Below, piece after piece: positions 6,590 through 8,869 of a stretch of 8,869 nucleotides of DNA (positions are counted from its first letter, which is position 1; each line of letters opens with the position of its first letter). Made by a program: the position numbers and the translations under genes. The notes below the pieces were generated by a model. That model did not search any database. It had not been told where the DNA came from and saw only the letters and a program-made list of their open reading frames with translations. This DNA comes from Lachnospiraceae bacterium (lineage in GTDB: Bacteria > Bacillota > Clostridia > Lachnospirales > Lachnospiraceae): contig CAAGJU010000371.1 in the NCBI GenBank assembly GCA_900770225.1, positions 1 to 8,869 on the forward strand, read 5' to 3'.

Positions 6590-6606
6590 CCAGCTGAAAC
6601 AGCTGG
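6590..6606 (+). other. Perfect 7-bp stem-loop after the peptidase gene
   Basis: CCAGCTG (6590-6596), AAA, CAGCTGG (6600-6606) forms a perfect stem 14 bp after the stop codon. No T tract follows (AAGAGAGCTG), so it is not a canonical terminator. It may protect the mRNA 3' end or be incidental. A separate 10-bp palindrome, CTGAATTCAG, lies at 6614-6623. Confidence 0.4.
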
Positions 6607-6675
6607 AAGAGAGCTGAATTCAGTAAAGGTCTGAAGATTTAAAAGGCTGAGAGCAGTAGAATACAGAAGAAGACT

Positions 6676-6738
6676 GAAAGAACCAAACGACAGAAGAAGA
6701 CAAGAGCAGAAGGCAACAACAGAAGGAAAGGGAGGACG
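6676..6738 (+). other. 63-nt T-free, purine-rich leader of the IMP cyclohydrolase gene
   Basis: This stretch has no T on the + strand and only about ten C residues. It contains short A/G repeats, including CAGAAGAAGAC at 6691-6701, which also occurs at 6664-6674. It ends in the ribosome binding site of the next gene. Such RNA would be largely unstructured and could aid ribosome loading or bind a protein. No riboswitch fold and no clear promoter were recognised here. Confidence 0.55.
6730..6735 (+). promoter_or_regulatory. Ribosome binding site deciding the IMP cyclohydrolase start
   Basis: GGGAGG lies 8 nt before the ATG at 6744 but only 2 nt before an in-frame GTG at 6738, so the ATG is chosen. 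Confidence 0.85.
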
Positions 6739-6743
6739 TGTAC

Positions 6744-7475
6744 ATGGAGACAATCGATCTCGCACAGGAACTCAGCGGCAATACCTATCCGGGACGCGGT
6801 ATCGTGATCGGCCGCTCCGCTGACGGCAAGAACGCAGCCATTGCCTATTTCATCATGGGCAGAAGCGAGAACAGCCGCAACCGCATTTTTGTTGAAGACG
6901 GTGAGGGAATCCGTACGCAGGCTTATGATCCGTCAAAAATGAAGGATCCGAGCCTCATCATCTATTCGCCGGTGCGTGTGCCTGACCCGTCACATACCAT
7001 TGTGACCAATGGTGATCAGACCGATACGGTTTATGATGGCCTGAAAAAGGGCCTGACATTTGAAGAAAGCCTTCGTTCCCGTGAATTTGAACCGGACGGT
7101 CCGAATTATACGCCACGCATTTCCGGCCTTCTGACGATTGAGAACGGTGTGTTCGGCTATCAGATGTCTATCCTCAAGAGCCGCGGCGGCAATCCGGATC
7201 AGTGTATCCGTGAGACCTTTGACTACAGCCAGGCGCCAGCGGGCTGCGGACATTTTATTTCCACCTACATGCATGACGGCAATCCGCTCCCCAGCTTTGA
7301 GGGAGAACCGAAGCCTGTTGAAATTCCTGATGATATCGACGGCTGGACGGATATGCTCTGGGCTTCACTGAATGAGGACAACAAGGTATCTCTCTTCGTG
7401 CGCTACATCGATATCAGCACGGGTGATTACGAGACGCAGATCATAAATAAAAACGAGAATGTAAATCTGTCATGA
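6744..7475 (+). CDS. purO: IMP cyclohydrolase, PurO type
   Basis: This enzyme is predicted to close the ring of FAICAR (5-formamidoimidazole-4-carboxamide ribotide) to give IMP, the last step of purine synthesis, in the cytoplasm. The 243-residue protein matches the archaeal PurO / IMP_cyclohyd family, unrelated to the N-terminal cyclohydrolase domain of bacterial PurH. Recognisable segments are YPGRGIVIG (15-23), the arginine-rich AYFIMGRSENSRNR (34-47), VTNGDQTD (87-94) and PDGPNYTPRISG (117-128). The family uses an NTN-hydrolase-like fold, and conserved Arg, Asn and Tyr residues in these segments are expected to line the nucleotide site. The neighbouring AICAR formyltransferase makes its substrate, which strongly supports the call. 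I identify the family from motif memory; no search was run. The alternative GTG start at 6738 would add only two residues. Confidence 0.87.
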   Translation: METIDLAQELSGNTYPGRGIVIGRSADGKNAAIAYFIMGRSENSRNRIFVEDGEGIRTQAYDPSKMKDPSLIIYSPVRVPDPSHTIVTNGDQTDTVYDGLKKGLTFEESLRSREFEPDGPNYTPRISGLLTIENGVFGYQMSILKSRGGNPDQCIRETFDYSQAPAGCGHFISTYMHDGNPLPSFEGEPKPVEIPDDIDGWTDMLWASLNEDNKVSLFVRYIDISTGDYETQIINKNENVNLS

Positions 7476-7520
7476 TCGGCAGCAGGGGGTACACAAAAGT
7501 TATATTCTTCATAAAAATGT

Positions 7521-7542
7521 GATGCCGGCTTATGCCGGCGTC
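7521..7542. other. GC-rich stem-loop between the two purine genes
   Basis: GATGCCGGC (7521-7529) pairs with GCCGGCGTC (7534-7542) around TTAT, giving nine pairs with one G-T wobble. On the + strand no T tract follows. Read on the minus strand, the stem is followed by ACATTTTTATG (complement of 7510-7520), so it resembles a minus-strand terminator, although no minus-strand gene is visible in this window. On the + strand it may attenuate, stabilise or process the purO transcript. Confidence 0.5.
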
Positions 7543-7547
7543 GATGA

Positions 7548-7561
7548 GCATGTTGCCATGC
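7548..7561 (+). other. Small hairpin just before the AICAR formyltransferase ribosome site
   Basis: GCATG (7548-7552), TTGC, CATGC (7557-7561) is a perfect 5-bp stem ending 10 nt before the ribosome binding site. Together with the 7521-7542 stem it makes two consecutive hairpins in the 111-bp gap. This is a possible control region, but it is short enough to arise by chance. Confidence 0.35.
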
Positions 7562-7571
7562 CGCGGTGAAA

Positions 7572-7578
7572 AAGGAGG
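7572..7578 (+). promoter_or_regulatory. Ribosome binding site of the AICAR formyltransferase
   Basis: AAGGAGG lies 8 nt before the ATG at 7587. It excludes the in-frame GTG at 7566, which lies upstream of the site. Confidence 0.9.
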
Positions 7579-7586
7579 CTACACCG

Positions 7587-8765
7587 ATGAAAGAACTTCA
7601 GCTGAAATACGGATGCAATCCGAACCAGAAACCATCCCGCATTTATATGGCAGACGGCAGTGATCTGCCTGTCACTGTACTCAGCGGACGCCCGGGGTAT
7701 ATCAATTTCATGGATGCCTTTAACGGTTATCAGCTCGTACGCGACCTGAAAAAAGCAACCGGACTTCCGGCGGCTGCCTCTTTCAAGCATGTGAGCCCGG
7801 CGGGAGCAGCAGTCGGACTTCCGCTGACGGATACACTGAAGAAGATCTATTTTGTCGATGATATGGATGACCTTTCACCTCTGGCCTGCGCTTTTGTCCG
7901 TGCGCGCGGCGCAGACAGAATGTCTTCCTTCGGCGATTTTATCTCCCTTTCCGATGTCTGTGATGTGAGCACGGCGCAGGTGATCAAACGCGAGGTTTCG
8001 GACGGCGTGATCGCCCCGGGTTACACGGATGAAGCCCTTGCCATCCTGAAGCAGAAGAAAAAAGGCAATTACGTGATCCTGCAGATGGACGAGGCTTATC
8101 GTCCGGCACCCATTGAGAGACGACAGATCTTCGGCATTACTTTTGAACAGGGACGCCAGGAGCTGGACATCAATGATGAAATGTTTGCCAATATCGTGAC
8201 GGAGAACAAGGACCTTCCGGCAGAGGCTCTCCGCGACATGAAGATTGCGATGATCACGCTCAAGTACACGCAGTCCAACTCCGTATGCTATGTGAAGGAC
8301 GGACAGGCGATCGGTGTCGGGGCAGGCCAGCAGTCGAGAGTGCACTGCGTGCGTCTGGCAGGACAGAAGGCCGATAACTGGTGGAAGCGTCAGTGCCCGA
8401 AGGTGCTGGATCTTCCGTTCGTGCCCGGTATCCACAGAGCGGACAGAGACAATGCAATCGACGTGTATATCGGTGATGAATATGAAGATGTTCTCCGGGA
8501 CGGCGAGTGGCAGAAGGTATTTACCAGAAAGCCGGAGCCTTTTACAGCGGAGGAAAAGAGAGACTGGATCGCGAAAAATCAGGGTGTTACGCTCGGATCC
8601 GATGCATTTTTCCCGTTCTCGGACAATATCGAGCGCGCGAAAAAATCCGGTGTGCAGTATGTGGCAGAACCCGGCGGATCGATCCGCGACGATGCTGTCA
8701 TCGACTGCTGCAACAAATACGGTATGGTGATGGCGTTTACAGGCATCCGGCTGTTCCATCACTGA
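7587..8765 (+). CDS. purH: Stand-alone AICAR formyltransferase (PurH C-terminal type)
   Basis: It is predicted to transfer a formyl group from 10-formyl-tetrahydrofolate to AICAR, giving FAICAR, the penultimate step of IMP synthesis. The 392 residues cover only the AICAR transformylase part of PurH; the MGS-like cyclohydrolase domain that normally forms the first 190 or so residues is absent. Family landmarks are LKYGCNPNQKP (6-16); the catalytic Lys67-His68 pair in ASFKHVSPAGAA (64-75); RGADRMSSFGDF (107-118); KYTQSNSVCYVKDG (226-239) with GAGQQSR (245-251) after it; SDAFFPFSDN (338-347); and PGGSIRDD (362-369). The ORF is intact, with its own strong ribosome binding site, so this is a natural single-domain enzyme and not a broken purH. 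The upstream purO gene supplies the missing activity. Some authors use other names (such as purV or purH2) for this single-domain form; purH here refers to domain homology only. Confidence 0.92.
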   Translation: MKELQLKYGCNPNQKPSRIYMADGSDLPVTVLSGRPGYINFMDAFNGYQLVRDLKKATGLPAAASFKHVSPAGAAVGLPLTDTLKKIYFVDDMDDLSPLACAFVRARGADRMSSFGDFISLSDVCDVSTAQVIKREVSDGVIAPGYTDEALAILKQKKKGNYVILQMDEAYRPAPIERRQIFGITFEQGRQELDINDEMFANIVTENKDLPAEALRDMKIAMITLKYTQSNSVCYVKDGQAIGVGAGQQSRVHCVRLAGQKADNWWKRQCPKVLDLPFVPGIHRADRDNAIDVYIGDEYEDVLRDGEWQKVFTRKPEPFTAEEKRDWIAKNQGVTLGSDAFFPFSDNIERAKKSGVQYVAEPGGSIRDDAVIDCCNKYGMVMAFTGIRLFHH

Positions 8766-8780
8766 TTTACTGTATTAAGC

Positions 8781-8845
8781 CGTCGACACGCAGGCAGTTT
8801 TTGGGCATGCGAAGCATGCACAGAAAACTGTATGCGTGATCGACG
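8781..8845. repeat. 65-nt imperfect palindrome after the AICAR formyltransferase
   Basis: Three nested arm pairs are visible: CGTCGACACGCA (8781-8792) with TGCGTG and TCGACG (8833-8845, one bulged A); CAGTTTT (8795-8801) with AAAACTG (8824-8830); and GCATGC (8805-8810) with GCATGC (8814-8819) around GAA. Small internal loops separate them. It begins 15 bp after the stop codon, so it may end the transcript, but no T tract follows. It resembles the 21-81 element in length and layout but not in sequence. Confidence 0.65.
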
Positions 8846-8869
8846 CAAACATGTATGAGCATGGAGCGA

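Noticed and set aside
6590..6606. Intrinsic terminator after the peptidase gene
   Set aside because: The stem is perfect but is followed by purines rather than a T tract, so it is reported only as a stem-loop.
6577..6743. Purine riboswitch or PurR box upstream of the purine genes
   Set aside because: I could not find the conserved purine-riboswitch core or a convincing Firmicute PurBox here; the leader is T-free and unstructured at its 3' end.
7587..8765. Truncated purH pseudogene
   Set aside because: The frame is complete, has a strong ribosome site at the right distance, keeps the Lys-His catalytic pair and has the full AICAR formyltransferase length.

Overview
The window looks like ordinary chromosome from a Clostridia bacterium, most likely a Lachnospiraceae-type gut Firmicute. 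The reasons are AGGAGG-type ribosome sites, a mid-range GC content by eye, an Xaa-Pro peptidase of the short Bacillus/Clostridium type, and separate IMP cyclohydrolase and AICAR transformylase genes. This assignment rests on recognising protein families, not on any search. All seven genes are on the + strand and codon use looks uniform. I see no tRNA, rRNA, CRISPR array, transposase, phage gene or toxin-antitoxin pair.

Layout. Bases 1-176 carry no gene but hold a GC-rich stem-loop, a 61-nt near-palindrome and a plausible sigma-A promoter. Next comes a sugar-phosphate-type nucleotidyltransferase (177-1094). A 197-bp gap follows, containing two tandem 48-bp repeats. Then glmM (1292-2641) overlaps by one base a gene for a TPR lipoprotein (2641-4110), which is followed by hflX (4248-5489) and an M24 Xaa-Pro peptidase (5509-6576). 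After a 167-bp gap with a 63-nt stretch lacking T come a PurO-type IMP cyclohydrolase (6744-7475) and a stand-alone AICAR formyltransferase (7587-8765). The window ends in a second long imperfect hairpin (8781-8845).

How the genes fit together. GlmM makes glucosamine-1-phosphate for UDP-GlcNAc and the cell wall; the coupled lipoprotein is probably an envelope scaffold of unknown role. HflX is a ribosome-associated GTPase and the peptidase trims X-Pro peptides, so both are housekeeping. The last two genes catalyse the final two steps of IMP synthesis (AICAR to FAICAR to IMP). Most bacteria do this with the fused enzyme PurH, whereas here an archaeal-type PurO supplies the cyclohydrolase and a PurH-C-terminal-type protein supplies the formyltransferase.

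I found no clearly undescribed multi-gene system. The items most worth a second look are the split purine module, the repeats in front of glmM, the repeat tail of the lipoprotein, and the structured intergenic elements.
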